NCBI RefSeq assembly: GCF_000002415.2 | Contig: NC_009916.1 | Location: 558,001 to 622,000 of the forward strand | Length of the DNA stretch: 64,000 bases | Origin: Plasmodium vivax | Lineage: Eukaryota > Apicomplexa > Aconoidasida > Haemosporida > Plasmodiidae | Reading direction: 5' to 3' | Part shown: positions 43,201 through 53,243 of the stretch, in pieces | Layout of the letters: each line of letters starts with the position of its first letter | How positions within the stretch are numbered: position 1 is the stretch's first letter | Position numbers and translations under genes: made by a program | Notes under the pieces: generated by a model | The model's input: only the letters and a program-made list of their open reading frames with translations | Told to the model about the DNA's origin: nothing | Databases searched by the model: none

Positions 43201-46200
43201 CTTTCACCCCCGACGGCGAGGCGTACTCATTCTCCTTCTTAACCTTCTCTATTTTGCTCTTCAGGTACTGCCTCACCTTTGCGTTCTTTAAATTATTTCC
43301 TAATACCATCTTCTTACCATTCTGCAAGGAGTAAGCACCGTTTTTTGCCCTATCCGTGGTGAGACTAACTTGCTCTTCCGTCGTTTCCACCGAATTGGTT
43401 GCCGCCACATCAGACGCTTCTTCATTCGTTAGGGTGGTGGCCTCCTCCTGGGCTGCACCCTTCTTGTCATTTGGAATGAACCCCTTTGGTATTACCTCCT
43501 TCGATTTAGCCTTCTTCTCGGAGAAGGAATTTTCTGACCCGTTCCTCCTGTTGCTGCTCCCTCCTTTTTTCAAATAACAGCTAGCCATTCCTACGGCCTT
43601 TCCCTGCGCCTTCTCCCTCAAGCAAGGATTTTTTACACTCCCCTGTGGAGCTACTCCTTTGTTGGTCCTCCTCTCCGCTTTATCATCAGAAGGCTTTCTC
43701 CTCTTCTCTCCACTGGAGTTTATATCTTCCCTGGATCTGCTCAGCACAGTGCTACTGCTGTTCAGCCGTTTGTTAGCAACTTCGATTATGTTCTTTTTAT
43801 TCTCTCCACTTTTGGAAGAGATGCTATTTGTTCTGTCTAACTTGCGAACCCAGCCTATCATGCTACTGGCACTTTTACCTTCTGCCCACTTCGCGGGCGT
43901 TCCCGTAGGTTTAACCCCCTTGCTTGCTTTCTGCATGCCTTCCTTTTCCATCGAGTGCTGCTTCGCAATTGAATTATTTCTGATCGAGTTGTTTCTCCTG
44001 CTTGGATGTGGAACTCCGCTCTTACTATGCACCCGGTTGTCGCTGCATTTGGAGTTCTGCGAAACGTCCCTCGCCTTGGCCATTTTGGAAGAGCCTTTCT
44101 TAAGCAGATCACCTCTCCCCGTGTAGGTACCCTTTCCAACCGATTCGGAGCTAACACCTACCTCTGATAAACTCCTGTTCATGCTGCCCGAGCTAGCCAT
44201 TCTCTCGACTCTTCTTTTGCCTAAAGTGGAGGCACACTTTACCTTTTTAACCTTATCCAACAGGTTCGTCTTATTTTTCTGTCTAATCTTTGTTATTAAC
44301 TCCAAGTTGGATATTTCCTTGGGCCCTTTTTTTGGAGAGCCTAGGATGTTGGCTCCACCATGAGTGGGCTTCTTCGTATTATCCTTCGTATTCTGCTTCT
44401 CCTTCTTCTTCTCCTCCTCCTCCTCGCTGCACTCCAGCGCGCTGAACGACTCCCCAAGGGCGCCATCATTTTGCAGAGCCATGAAGGTCACTTTGTTGTT
44501 AAAGGAATGCTGTCTTGCGGCTTCCCCACTTTGCGCGATCCCCTTCTGCACTACTCTGTTCGTGCTCTTCGCCCGCTGATATTTCCCATTATGGTTAAGC
44601 ACGTATTTTGTTTCCCCGTCTGGATGGGTAATGACAGTTCGGGGTTCACTTCGCTCTGCAAACTCGGCATCAGCCTCGAACTCGTCGTACTCTGAAAACT
44701 CGACGTCAGATGCGAACTCTACACCAGATGCTCTCTCGGCCCCTTGCTCATCCGCGCATGCACCCATGGCGCCACCCTGGACCATCTTATGACTCCCCCC
44801 CGCCCCCTTCACCAACTCGGAGGTGTCCAAACGGATCGTCCTGTTCTGCTTGTACCGCCTGTAAAAGCACTTATCACTTGCGTAATCCGAGTTAGAGGAG
44901 CTGAATGCATTTTGCCTTTCGTAATACCAAGTGGGCTTCTTCTCTTCCGCCTGCTGTGTGTCACGCGCGTTCTGCCCGCCGCCACTAACGCCGCTCATAC
45001 CACTAACGCCGCTCATACCACTAGCGCCGCTAACATCGCTAACGCCGCTAACACCGCTCACACCGCTCACACCGCCAACGCTGCTGCTTTTGCCTTCCCC
45101 ATCCGTGCCGCTCGAATTAAGGGCGTTCCCCTCCGGGGCGAAAAAATCGGGCGTGACCCTCCCCCTGACCTTAGGAACGCTGTCACTGGCAATTTCCTTC
45201 TTCAGCTCGAGAAACGATTTCTCCCTCCTGCTCTTATACGAGGAGCGATACTTTTCCTTGCCCGCCACCATCACCGGAACTTCCTTCTCTATATTGGCCA
45301 ACTTATCATCCAACGATTTTTCATCTAGCAGCCTCTCTCCATGCCCACTCGGATAGGCATTTTTTTCTGCCCTGAGTGCATTCCTTCTGCTGCTCATCTC
45401 GAGAGGATACCTGCTCAAATGGAAAGGCCTCATCTTAAGTGGCTTGTCTTCCATCCTTTCCTCCTCTTGTTTACCCCGCTGAATGGCCACATTTCTGTTC
45501 TCTCTCTTCACCAATGTAGAGGAGCCTTCCCCCATTTCGACAGAACCGTTGCTACCACGTACATAATTACCCTCCACCGATTCGTCATTTGGGATGTCCT
45601 CTTGTTCATGTTCCCCCTGCAGAGAATCCGTCGCAGCTGATGCTTTGTCCTCGTCGCTGAATGGACTCTTCCCATTTTCACCATTATTGAGGTACTTTTT
45701 ATTTTTTATACTCAAATATAGCTTGTTTATTTTTTCTATATACTTATCGTATAGACTCGTTCCATCAAAATCGCAGATGTGGCTACGCGATCGTCTGTTA
45801 TCCTTTACGTGCCGTTTCGTGTCACCCGTTTTGTCGTTCCCCTTGGCAAGGGGATTCTTCCTTCCGTTGGTCAACCCACTTCGTTTAGTGAAAGAATCCT
45901 TTTTGCATAATTTCCCTATGGCTGTCTTTTCAAACATTTTTTCCACCTTCTCCTTAACTAGCGTATCCTCCCTTTTTGCTTCCAAACTTTTTTTTTTTTC
46001 TGGAGTACTCTTAAATTTGGTTGCCCCCTTTTTGGCTACTTCCCCCTTTGGTGTGTCTTCACAGAGCTTGTTCGTTTTGGAGTTCTTGTCTTCCCCTTTT
46101 TCAATCCTCGACCGCTTCGCATATGAGAGTTTGCCATCCGATAAGTCTATACCCGGGGTCTTCACAACGTGTGATTCTCCCCCGTCAACCCCTAAACGCT

Positions 46201-49200
46201 TAGCCCTTACGAGGGACTTGCTGCTACTCCCCACGAGGGTATCCTTCACGTGAAGGTTTATTTTGGCGCCGTTACTTTCGCCTGACGATTCAGTGGCCTT
46301 CTCCTTGATTACGCAAATTGGGATGTACGTTTCGTCCACGTCGAGAAGTTTGCGCTCTTTAAGCAGCTTTCCCTCTTTAGGCAGCTTTCCCTCTTTAAGC
46401 GGCTTTCCCTCTTTATGCAGCTTTCCCACGTCGCGCTCTTTTCCCACTTCGATAACTTCCTCCGATTTGAGGCTCGGCTGAACGCTTCTACGCGCGGATG
46501 GGTTGGCTTCCCCCTTTTTGTTTTCGCCCCTTCCCGTCTTTTTTCCACCGTCAGGGAGGGCCTTTCTCGCTTCTCCGCGCCCAACACTAATGGAGTTTTT
46601 CTCCACAGGACTACTCTCCCCCTTCGTATACTTACCCTTATAAATTGGAGGCACTCCCCTTGGATACCTTTCTCCATTGTCGTCCCTCCTTCTTACTAAC
46701 TTTTCAAGGGACTCAATATCCACCTCACTGGGAAGTAGCTCCTCCCCCTCTGAGGATAATCTATCGTTCCTTTGCGAACTCTTAGAAGAGGGGGGCACAT
46801 TTAAGACGGAGCTGTTATCATACAAACTGCCATCATCGCAAGGGCGATCCGGATGGGTACTCTCAAACAGAATATCATCCGTCTTCTTCGGCGTTGCTCC
46901 CCCTTCGAAGTTGTCCCTCTCTGGCTCACCCGATTGGGTAACTCCCCCTTCGAAGTAGCCCCTCTCTGGCTGACCCCCGCTCCGCCTCTCCTCAACGCAA
47001 GGCGCGATAGACATATCATCACACTGATTCGTAGTGGAGCCTAAACTCTCTGATGAATAGGCCAGTTCTGCCTCCTCCGTTGCGTTGGACTGATCGGATT
47101 GGGTCCTCCAGTTGAGCCTCTTCAAACATGGGTTATCGTTACTACTGCCGCCGTTCTCCACAATAGATCCGTACGAACTGCTCTTCACCTTGGGGTAGAT
47201 TCTCCCCGGAGTGATCTCCACCAGGGGGAGAGACTCACTACTGCAATCACGCTCACTGCTCACGGATAGATCCTCATGAGGGGCGCCCGATAGGAAGCTG
47301 GACCTACTGCCCCCTTGGAGGGTCCCAGAAAGGTCGTCCTGTGCTCCCACTTCGCGCGCAGCAGGTAGATCGCCCTGGGGAGCTCCCCCTACATGGGCAG
47401 TACTCCACTGTTGTGTTCCCCCCACCACGGCAGCTTCCTCCCCAACAATGGCAGCTTCCCCCACCATGTCATCTTCCGCTATCGCTTCCGCTAACTCTTC
47501 CCCCACCGCACCCTCCTTCGTACCAGCGGAGGAGTCGCTGAATTCGGAGAAGGAGACCTCCGATGGGTGAGAGCTCATGCCGTCCGAGCTGGAAGCGTTT
47601 TCCTCGTTCGCATAGAAGTTTTCGACTTTCAAATATTCTGCTAATTTTTGTTGAGTCTCTAAGATGAGCGCGTCCACGTTGTTCTTCTCCCAGGTAGCGG
47701 GGACATCCCGGTCCGACTTCTCCACTTCGGAAGTTTGCTTCTTCCCCTCCTCCCCCGCTGCGCTACCCCCCCTAATGGGATAACTCAGCGACGCGTTGAG
47801 GCTGCTTTTTAAAAAGCACTGGGCCTTTATCATCGAACCGATGAAATTAAAATCACCACTGTCATCTTTCCTGCTGGAACACAAGTCGGCGTTCCCTGCC
47901 AGCCCCTTCTCAAAGGACAGCTTCCACATTTCCTGCATCCAGGGGTCAGACGATATGTCGCACAGTTTGATCCTCTTATTCACATCCACCACCAAGGCCT
48001 TCTTTATCAAATTAATCGCTAAAGGGTTCACAAAATCTGGGAATTTCAAATTACATGAAAAAATCGAATTTATGATCTGCGTTTTGGTACCATCAAATGG
48101 GACATCCCCAACTAACATTTCGTAGAGCAAAACGCCCAAAGACCAAATGTCAGACCTCCAGTCATATCCAGACCCACTTGTAATTTCTGGAGAAAAATAA
48201 ACCAAAGTTCCACACAAAGCAGAATGACTTCTCGTTCCTAAAATCATGGCGGACAAACCGAAATCGGACAGTTTCGCATTGTCCATGTGATCCACCAAGA
48301 CGTTCTCCATTTTTATATCCCGATGAAAAATCCCCATCTGATTTAAGTAATACAGTCCATTCACCACGTGGCAAAAATATTTATAGGCCAACTCATCAGG
48401 GATGATTCTTCTCTTAAAGTTCTTCGAGATGGAGTAGATACTTCCCTTCGCACAGAACTCCAACACGTGGTAAATGAAATCGTTATCCTGCATGCATCCA
48501 TACATTTTAATTATATTCACATGACTCAAAACAGAGTGGTACTTCGCCTCTAGATAGGCTTGGCCAGCTGCTTGAGATTTTATAATGTGTTCTTTTGATA
48601 TTTTTTTTATTGCATAATATTGCGGATTATCTAAGAACCTCATCTTAGTTACCACCCCGAATCCTCCCTCTCCAATATTTCCCACGTCCGAAAATAGCTC
48701 CTCCTCAGGATGAAATAAATCAATGTGTAGGTCACTTTCGTATTTTATAAACGTGTCGTCAAAGAGTGCATTCAAATTTAGGGACTTCAAATAGTCCTCA
48801 AACGTTTCTTCATTCCACAGGTGGGTGGGATAAGACACACATAATATACACTCAAGGAACTTATCACTCATGTAGGTGATCTTCTGCCTCCACTTATCCG
48901 CTTCATCCATCGTGTCATTCACATATGATGGGTCTAGACAGTAAATTATTTTATCTATTAAATTTCTCTCCTTTTCAGAGGTGGGTAGCATCACCCGATT
49001 TAGCTTACCCTCTAACGTATCCTCTTTGTCGTTCCCTTTTTTTCTTTGCTCTCCTTTCTCCTTCATGCTTCGTAACAACTCCATGAATAAGACATTTTTG
49101 TTTTTGCAAAATAGGTGTTCTAAACTGGGGAGGCTTCTTTTTCCTCTTTTTTTCCTTCTCCCCTTGGCGCTGGCAGAATTGTGCATCTCCCCCCCCTCTA

Positions 49201-52200
49201 GGCACTCCCGTTCTAGATTCATATCCGTGCTCTCCTTCCGCGACCCCTCGTAGCCATCCCTACTGACGCAGAAGCTACTTTTTATACTCCTATTTATGGT
49301 CACTTCCTCGAAAACTTCTTTTATCTCCTTGTCGTCAAATATGTCCACGCTACTGGAGGAGATTTCGTAATTCTCCATTTGGGAGTACTCCGTGATGGAC
49401 GACTTCCTGTTGCTGGAGTGCACAGCCGAGTTGCTCCCCACCCCCTTGGGGAAGGGGGTCAAGTCGTTTTCGCCTCTTTCGCCCGGTTGTCCCATTTCAT
49501 GCTTCTCGCTCGTTTCGCCCAGTTGTCCCTTTTCATACTTCTCACTCGTTTCACCCTTTTCCAAATCGTGGGGGAGCGAACTGGAGGATGGCCTCAAGAA
49601 CCCTTCCTTTCTAAAGTACAAGTCCAGCTCCTTTTCCAGTTTGGCCTTCTCCTCCCGGCTTATGCTATCATCCTCGATGTAGTTGAAGTTACTCCCTTCA
49701 CCCGTCCCTTCGTGGTCCTCTTCAACACGAGCTTCTTCGTCATATTTGGAATTCTCCAACAGGGTGTCCTGCTCGTTTGTCACCTTTTCATCATAGGTCT
49801 CATTTTTCTTTATTCTCCCGTACCATTCTTCATAGTCCGTACATGTTCCTTCTAAATTTTGCACCCCTTCGATGTGTGTCTCTCTGGCTGGGGTGTTCAG
49901 GGGTAGTTCTCCTTTACTCGTCTCTTCCACCAAGGGGGCACTCTTTATCACCCCCTCCGGGTTGCCTTTCTCATTTATGCTGCTCACGTTTCCTACCACT
50001 TTTACATTCGACTCTTTGTAAAAGACCGTGGTGTGGTTCGCCGTATGTCCTAATTTTGCCTCCCCCAACATCAGATCAGTTTTATTAATACAGTTAAGAT
50101 GGGAAGAGGGGGAGTTATCCATTACCTTTATGTTTAACCTTTTCTCACTTTCGTATTTTTTTTCCAATGTAGTGAAAGAAGTGCCATCCACAGAATCGTC
50201 CCCTTTGAGAATGCTCCTACTCATTGGTGCCAATTTTGACTCCTCCGCTTCGATACGACCCCTTCCCTTTTCTACGTGCGAAATGACGTTCTGCTTAGGC
50301 GCACTTTGGACAACGTCTAATTTATGCGTTCCTACTCTTCCAGCTTCGTAGGGCTCATTTTGGCTATACCCCTTTTTTGACATACAGATGCTGATCCCTT
50401 GCAGTGGGAAATTGAGGCAGCTCCGTTTCCCTTCTTGGCTGTACATTTTGCGCTTGTCCTTTCCCTCGATTGATTCGACATTCCCCCCGCCGTTTTCGCC
50501 TTGGCCGACTGCACGAAAGGAGCTCATAAAATATTCGTTATTCTCTAGCACGTTGTTTTGTGGTGCCCCTTTCTGTGACTCTCCTTTATGTGACGCTCCC
50601 TTCTGTGGAGGCCCTCCAAGCACACCCCAGCACAACCCATTCGGCGCCAGGGCACTCTCCTTCCTGCACCCCCCGCATTGCTTATTTCTAATACCCGCGT
50701 TCGCATTCAGGGAACTAACCTTCTTAGGGTAGAACACGTGCGGTTCTTGAAGCCGCGTCGACGAGATGCTTTTCTTGTTTGACAGAAATTGCCGTTCCTT
50801 GTTTGCAAAGCATCCACCTAAACAGCGGTGTGAATTCGCCCCTTGGACATTGCCACCATGGTAACCACTACCACCGCTACTTTGGTTTGAAATTTTTTTA
50901 TGCCTTAAAGCGTCGCTTCTATCCTGTGGAGTCACAACAGGAAGCACTCGACCAACTTCGCTGCAGTGTTCTCGGTTTGAACTTACCTTATGCTCTTTAA
51001 GCAAACCCTCCATGGGATTTTTTAACCTTTCCTTTACTACGCCTTCATGTTGGGGGAAGCCGAAATGGGTTTTACTACCCTGAGTGTGCACAACGCTTTT
51101 TAGTGATTCCCCATTGTTTGGCGTAAGCTGCTTCCTCTTATCAGAATTGCTAATTCCCCCTAAGCAGTACACAGGAGTTTTTAATTCCCCACCTTTTAAG
51201 ATTCCCCTGTCCATTGCGTCTCTTCGTGTACAGCTTCCTATGGAAGCTTCTCGGAAAATGCCTCTACAAGCAGAACCGTTCCCAGAATGGTCCACATTCA
51301 TGATAACATTGTTGGGCAGATTCCCCGTGTAGTTTCTCTTATTTCCCCCTAATGTATTATTAGAACAGTTGGTGTGGAGCATATGTCCACTGGGATGGGG
51401 CTGCCCATACAAATCGTAACCCCCTTGTGCGATTCCACTTTTTGAGTTCCCCCTTCTCGCATAACAGGACGTACTGCTAACATTTCTCACACAGTTTGAA
51501 AAAGAAATGCCGCTACCACTGCATACCTTTTCATCGAAAAATCCATTAACATCATTTTTGTTCCTACACAGGGAGTTACTAACTGTGTGCAGTTTTTCTT
51601 TGTTATTGGGTTCTGATTTCCCGTAAGGTGCACTGACATTACTCGCCACTTTTTGGCCTCCTCGATGACTTATAAGCTTCGCGTTGTTCACACAGGTGTT
51701 ATAAAAACAGTGTGTGTCGATTGCCCCGCCATGGATGTCACTTCCTTTTTCCACCACCCTATTATTTGAGGTGTACAGAAAATTAGGAGAAATAACGTTA
51801 GTCTTATACTGTTTTAGTTTTTCATCCCATATGACATTTTCACGGTTGTAGCCAGCTTGTCCATTGCTAGCTCCATGTGACTGATATAGGCGGTCATTTG
51901 TGAGCAATTCATTATTGTAACCAGAGACATAATTTTCGTAAAAATTGGAATCTCCTGTGACGTTGTACTTACTATGCATTGGAGGCTTTTCCCAGGGTAC
52001 CTCCTTCTTCCTTTTCAAATCGTTAGCATAACCAATTTTGACATGATTATTGTTCCCCCTGAAAGGTAGATCCTTCGTGTGGTTAGCTTTATGCTGCTGT
52101 CCATCGATACGATTTGGAGGGTAGTCCTCACTTATGCTGAAATTTCCCTCGTGTACATTTTGTGGTAAACTTATGTTCTTCGATTTTTTTATTTGATTTA

Positions 52201-52252
52201 TGTTCTTCTTAATTTTGTCCATGTAATACTGCTGCATGTGCATGTCGTCCAT
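40226..52252 (-). CDS. ARK3: Giant Aurora-related kinase (ARK3-like)
   Basis: Intronless, 4008 residues counted from the first in-frame ATG at 52252. A Ser/Thr kinase domain spans about residues 1175-1445: glycine loop GEGGFGVV, catalytic lysine in AIKKISKE, HRDIKMEN, DFG, and the activation segment SALCGTLVYFSPE, close to the Aurora pattern. Around it are about 1170 residues before and 2560 after of charged, low-complexity sequence with several in-frame repeats. The Aurora assignment follows the kinase motifs and, from memory, the neighbour PK5. Expected at mitotic spindle-related structures, but no targeting signal is seen. The frame is open for 54 more codons upstream of 52252 without an ATG, so an additional spliced 5' exon is possible. 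Confidence 0.88.
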   Translation of the reverse strand: MDDMHMQQYYMDKIKKNINQIKKSKNISLPQNVHEGNFSISEDYPPNRIDGQQHKANHTKDLPFRGNNNHVKIGYANDLKRKKEVPWEKPPMHSKYNVTGDSNFYENYVSGYNNELLTNDRLYQSHGASNGQAGYNRENVIWDEKLKQYKTNVISPNFLYTSNNRVVEKGSDIHGGAIDTHCFYNTCVNNAKLISHRGGQKVASNVSAPYGKSEPNNKEKLHTVSNSLCRNKNDVNGFFDEKVCSGSGISFSNCVRNVSSTSCYARRGNSKSGIAQGGYDLYGQPHPSGHMLHTNCSNNTLGGNKRNYTGNLPNNVIMNVDHSGNGSACRGIFREASIGSCTRRDAMDRGILKGGELKTPVYCLGGISNSDKRKQLTPNNGESLKSVVHTQGSKTHFGFPQHEGVVKERLKNPMEGLLKEHKVSSNREHCSEVGRVLPVVTPQDRSDALRHKKISNQSSGGSGYHGGNVQGANSHRCLGGCFANKERQFLSNKKSISSTRLQEPHVFYPKKVSSLNANAGIRNKQCGGCRKESALAPNGLCWGVLGGPPQKGASHKGESQKGAPQNNVLENNEYFMSSFRAVGQGENGGGNVESIEGKDKRKMYSQEGKRSCLNFPLQGISICMSKKGYSQNEPYEAGRVGTHKLDVVQSAPKQNVISHVEKGRGRIEAEESKLAPMSRSILKGDDSVDGTSFTTLEKKYESEKRLNIKVMDNSPSSHLNCINKTDLMLGEAKLGHTANHTTVFYKESNVKVVGNVSSINEKGNPEGVIKSAPLVEETSKGELPLNTPARETHIEGVQNLEGTCTDYEEWYGRIKKNETYDEKVTNEQDTLLENSKYDEEARVEEDHEGTGEGSNFNYIEDDSISREEKAKLEKELDLYFRKEGFLRPSSSSLPHDLEKGETSEKYEKGQLGETSEKHEMGQPGERGENDLTPFPKGVGSNSAVHSSNRKSSITEYSQMENYEISSSSVDIFDDKEIKEVFEEVTINRSIKSSFCVSRDGYEGSRKESTDMNLERECLEGGEMHNSASAKGRRKKRGKRSLPSLEHLFCKNKNVLFMELLRSMKEKGEQRKKGNDKEDTLEGKLNRVMLPTSEKERNLIDKIIYCLDPSYVNDTMDEADKWRQKITYMSDKFLECILCVSYPTHLWNEETFEDYLKSLNLNALFDDTFIKYESDLHIDLFHPEEELFSDVGNIGEGGFGVVTKMRFLDNPQYYAIKKISKEHIIKSQAAGQAYLEAKYHSVLSHVNIIKMYGCMQDNDFIYHVLEFCAKGSIYSISKNFKRRIIPDELAYKYFCHVVNGLYYLNQMGIFHRDIKMENVLVDHMDNAKLSDFGLSAMILGTRSHSALCGTLVYFSPEITSGSGYDWRSDIWSLGVLLYEMLVGDVPFDGTKTQIINSIFSCNLKFPDFVNPLAINLIKKALVVDVNKRIKLCDISSDPWMQEMWKLSFEKGLAGNADLCSSRKDDSGDFNFIGSMIKAQCFLKSSLNASLSYPIRGGSAAGEEGKKQTSEVEKSDRDVPATWEKNNVDALILETQQKLAEYLKVENFYANEENASSSDGMSSHPSEVSFSEFSDSSAGTKEGAVGEELAEAIAEDDMVGEAAIVGEEAAVVGGTQQWSTAHVGGAPQGDLPAAREVGAQDDLSGTLQGGSRSSFLSGAPHEDLSVSSERDCSSESLPLVEITPGRIYPKVKSSSYGSIVENGGSSNDNPCLKRLNWRTQSDQSNATEEAELAYSSESLGSTTNQCDDMSIAPCVEERRSGGQPERGYFEGGVTQSGEPERDNFEGGATPKKTDDILFESTHPDRPCDDGSLYDNSSVLNVPPSSKSSQRNDRLSSEGEELLPSEVDIESLEKLVRRRDDNGERYPRGVPPIYKGKYTKGESSPVEKNSISVGRGEARKALPDGGKKTGRGENKKGEANPSARRSVQPSLKSEEVIEVGKERDVGKLHKEGKPLKEGKLPKEGKLLKERKLLDVDETYIPICVIKEKATESSGESNGAKINLHVKDTLVGSSSKSLVRAKRLGVDGGESHVVKTPGIDLSDGKLSYAKRSRIEKGEDKNSKTNKLCEDTPKGEVAKKGATKFKSTPEKKKSLEAKREDTLVKEKVEKMFEKTAIGKLCKKDSFTKRSGLTNGRKNPLAKGNDKTGDTKRHVKDNRRSRSHICDFDGTSLYDKYIEKINKLYLSIKNKKYLNNGENGKSPFSDEDKASAATDSLQGEHEQEDIPNDESVEGNYVRGSNGSVEMGEGSSTLVKRENRNVAIQRGKQEEERMEDKPLKMRPFHLSRYPLEMSSRRNALRAEKNAYPSGHGERLLDEKSLDDKLANIEKEVPVMVAGKEKYRSSYKSRREKSFLELKKEIASDSVPKVRGRVTPDFFAPEGNALNSSGTDGEGKSSSVGGVSGVSGVSGVSDVSGASGMSGVSGMSGVSGGGQNARDTQQAEEKKPTWYYERQNAFSSSNSDYASDKCFYRRYKQNRTIRLDTSELVKGAGGSHKMVQGGAMGACADEQGAERASGVEFASDVEFSEYDEFEADAEFAERSEPRTVITHPDGETKYVLNHNGKYQRAKSTNRVVQKGIAQSGEAARQHSFNNKVTFMALQNDGALGESFSALECSEEEEEKKKEKQNTKDNTKKPTHGGANILGSPKKGPKEISNLELITKIRQKNKTNLLDKVKKVKCASTLGKRRVERMASSGSMNRSLSEVGVSSESVGKGTYTGRGDLLKKGSSKMAKARDVSQNSKCSDNRVHSKSGVPHPSRRNNSIRNNSIAKQHSMEKEGMQKASKGVKPTGTPAKWAEGKSASSMIGWVRKLDRTNSISSKSGENKKNIIEVANKRLNSSSTVLSRSREDINSSGEKRRKPSDDKAERRTNKGVAPQGSVKNPCLREKAQGKAVGMASCYLKKGGSSNRRNGSENSFSEKKAKSKEVIPKGFIPNDKKGAAQEEATTLTNEEASDVAATNSVETTEEQVSLTTDRAKNGAYSLQNGKKMVLGNNLKNAKVRQYLKSKIEKVKKENEYASPSGVKAGESLSVSVRQRSHTQGVPTQDGMRQQTISHFPTKQYDSFEGYTHWGTCEGKQIPFCTTSEVRRSISDMPFNCCVKGYFRNESNGGIKMGGSPSKQCEEGPSWKISNLCQSKKERGYSRCRSEAVGKFNWTTGLDGDLLHIDRVRREASKGVAEKEETLLRDNGKEKHLKGGITKGSAHVSNSRNVPPINDGAKRHKANGLIYPHRDMNFSNVKSKIDTNIFRKPKIGTEDVLSNEKDGAHMDSDEWGEKANRVLKKNQLMSRQEGSSAVSMGDKERKGNSPIGHPAMGVTNVATLQRLNSVQTDAQFADSIHIRSAKGRELPHQEESGPVKRSDSALFDSDYGEELQNKLLLLNKRSLCGGIDHRTQKCGMEGMKRFAKKGGNHVIYEDATDSGRHAHGGSTEKNRNCNWGVSIPTYASSSNGRSAREGEFTRMKSNCRSEANCPKGTNVATSGWKKCEVVRQPPVEKNGPTLLAEPVNRYCMQMEKNVKRGEAQGNYSGSFDEHDMDVIEGHIMKNTSFNKLGSIVFSSDADERVEGSSTGKRKWIPPPKSAITKEESLQESLQESLQGALQESLQEWCAPPHGRGASKVGDTNSSKEALKRNVSCGGWPIMQCVNVRGTDAELADVVEADRTLLLCGRKRSEVASLKRGNTHIDVYVKGQNRGNSRDATKRGQQVNVLKMQNGVQVGAAKKIDSGNVSLPRPPTPTSSHKRGEPIGRSDQQVRGGLIRNDENVPYGGRSTLAQQEGSIKKSASNCGATKLCNSNDKWGLAAKMGSTRIEGSANCFSNKVVVDEERSGWYPAKRDKGAFCSKPNMGATSREGLMAKSASNCVHMDAIRRKITPAQGLPRGEVNLADSPPSGCFLYNGYFHKKELRSPQGGSPHGGGPPSGAKATYNRVEVNDRSMDTHHQRSGSTMSIKRMGSKTSLEKAPCQSNSKEANAVIRKAKKVSIRDYANVGLSDIHVAVDHHRKSFLVSAAPIEPRSHVKVV
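41464..41529 (-). repeat. 12-bp repeat encoding LQES in ARK3
   Basis: Five copies of CTCCTGAAGTGA (plus strand) encode repeated Leu-Gln-Glu-Ser on the minus strand, with one copy changed to Leu-Gln-Gly-Ala. In frame near the C-terminus of ARK3. Confidence 0.85.
44982..45085 (-). repeat. 9-bp repeat encoding Gly-Val-Ser in ARK3
   Basis: The plus strand reads repeated AACGCCGCT, AACACCGCT and CACACCGCT units; the ARK3 frame on the minus strand reads them as Ser-Gly-Val and Ser-Gly-Met triplets. It is the same DNA unit as in the patatin gene and beside the dynein light chain, but read in the opposite sense. Confidence 0.85.
46360..46432 (-). repeat. Lys-Glu-Gly-Lys-Leu repeat in ARK3
   Basis: Four imperfect units of CCCTCTTTAAGCGGCTTT type on the plus strand encode KEGKPL, KEGKLP, KEGKLL and KERKLL. 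A basic low-complexity tract within the region C-terminal to the kinase domain. Confidence 0.75.
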
Positions 52253-53206
52253 GTTTGTACTTTCCGCGGTTGTGTAGTTAGGCAAGAATTCGTTTATACT
52301 GTGCACGTGTGTGCCTTCTTTGCTCTTGTGGTTAAGGAGCAACCACTTAACTACACTCGGGGGGCAATTTCTGGGGTGGTCGAACGGCGCCCTTCTTATT
52401 TTGCATAATTGCAATTAAGCGCACGGAAGGGGGAGTAAATAGGGAGATACTCAGGTGGATAAGCAGACAAGAAGACAAGCAGACATGCAGACAGACAAAC
52501 TAGTAGACTGACAAACCAGCAGACTGACAAACAATCGGAAGCGTAACGCACTCCGCCGTCACGTCGGTTGCGCGCTAATCGTAAAGTGTATCACTGAAAA
52601 AACGAAATGCGCTTCGTAAGTAAAACTTTTAATATATATTTAGAAAAAAAAATTATGACAAGCGAAAATTACTAATTATTCATAAATTAAACATTAAACA
52701 AGTGAGATCATTCAACAATTAATAATGAAGACAGGCAAAGTGACAAACAGGGGTAGACACGAATAGACGTAAATAGACATGAATAGAAGCAAGCAAACGC
52801 GAATGCGAGCTAATTTCGTAGATGATTAATAAAGGGCAACCGTGTCGTTATAAAAAAAAAAAAAAACTCGTTGCCTCTGCAAAACTTGTTTGCAAACATT
52901 CACCATGAAAGGTTGATGCACTTCCTGTGAGATACTACATGTGATGGCGCTTGCGCATGCATGGGTGTGTGTACGCCTGCGCTCTGGTAGGTACACACTC
53001 CCGTGCGCACGTACGCATCTTGCGCTTCGTGGTTCACACATATAATTTTTGAAACCCTTGACAAATGCATAACTAGCGCGCTATTTTAATAAACAAATAA
53101 ATAGTTAAACGTTTTTCAGATCAGTAGATTTTTTTTTTTTTCATTTGTGCGGTTCGTTCTGACAAAAAAGACGCACAGGTGAAGGGGCGTACGTGTACGT
53201 ATGCAC

Positions 53207-53243
<37 letters not shown>

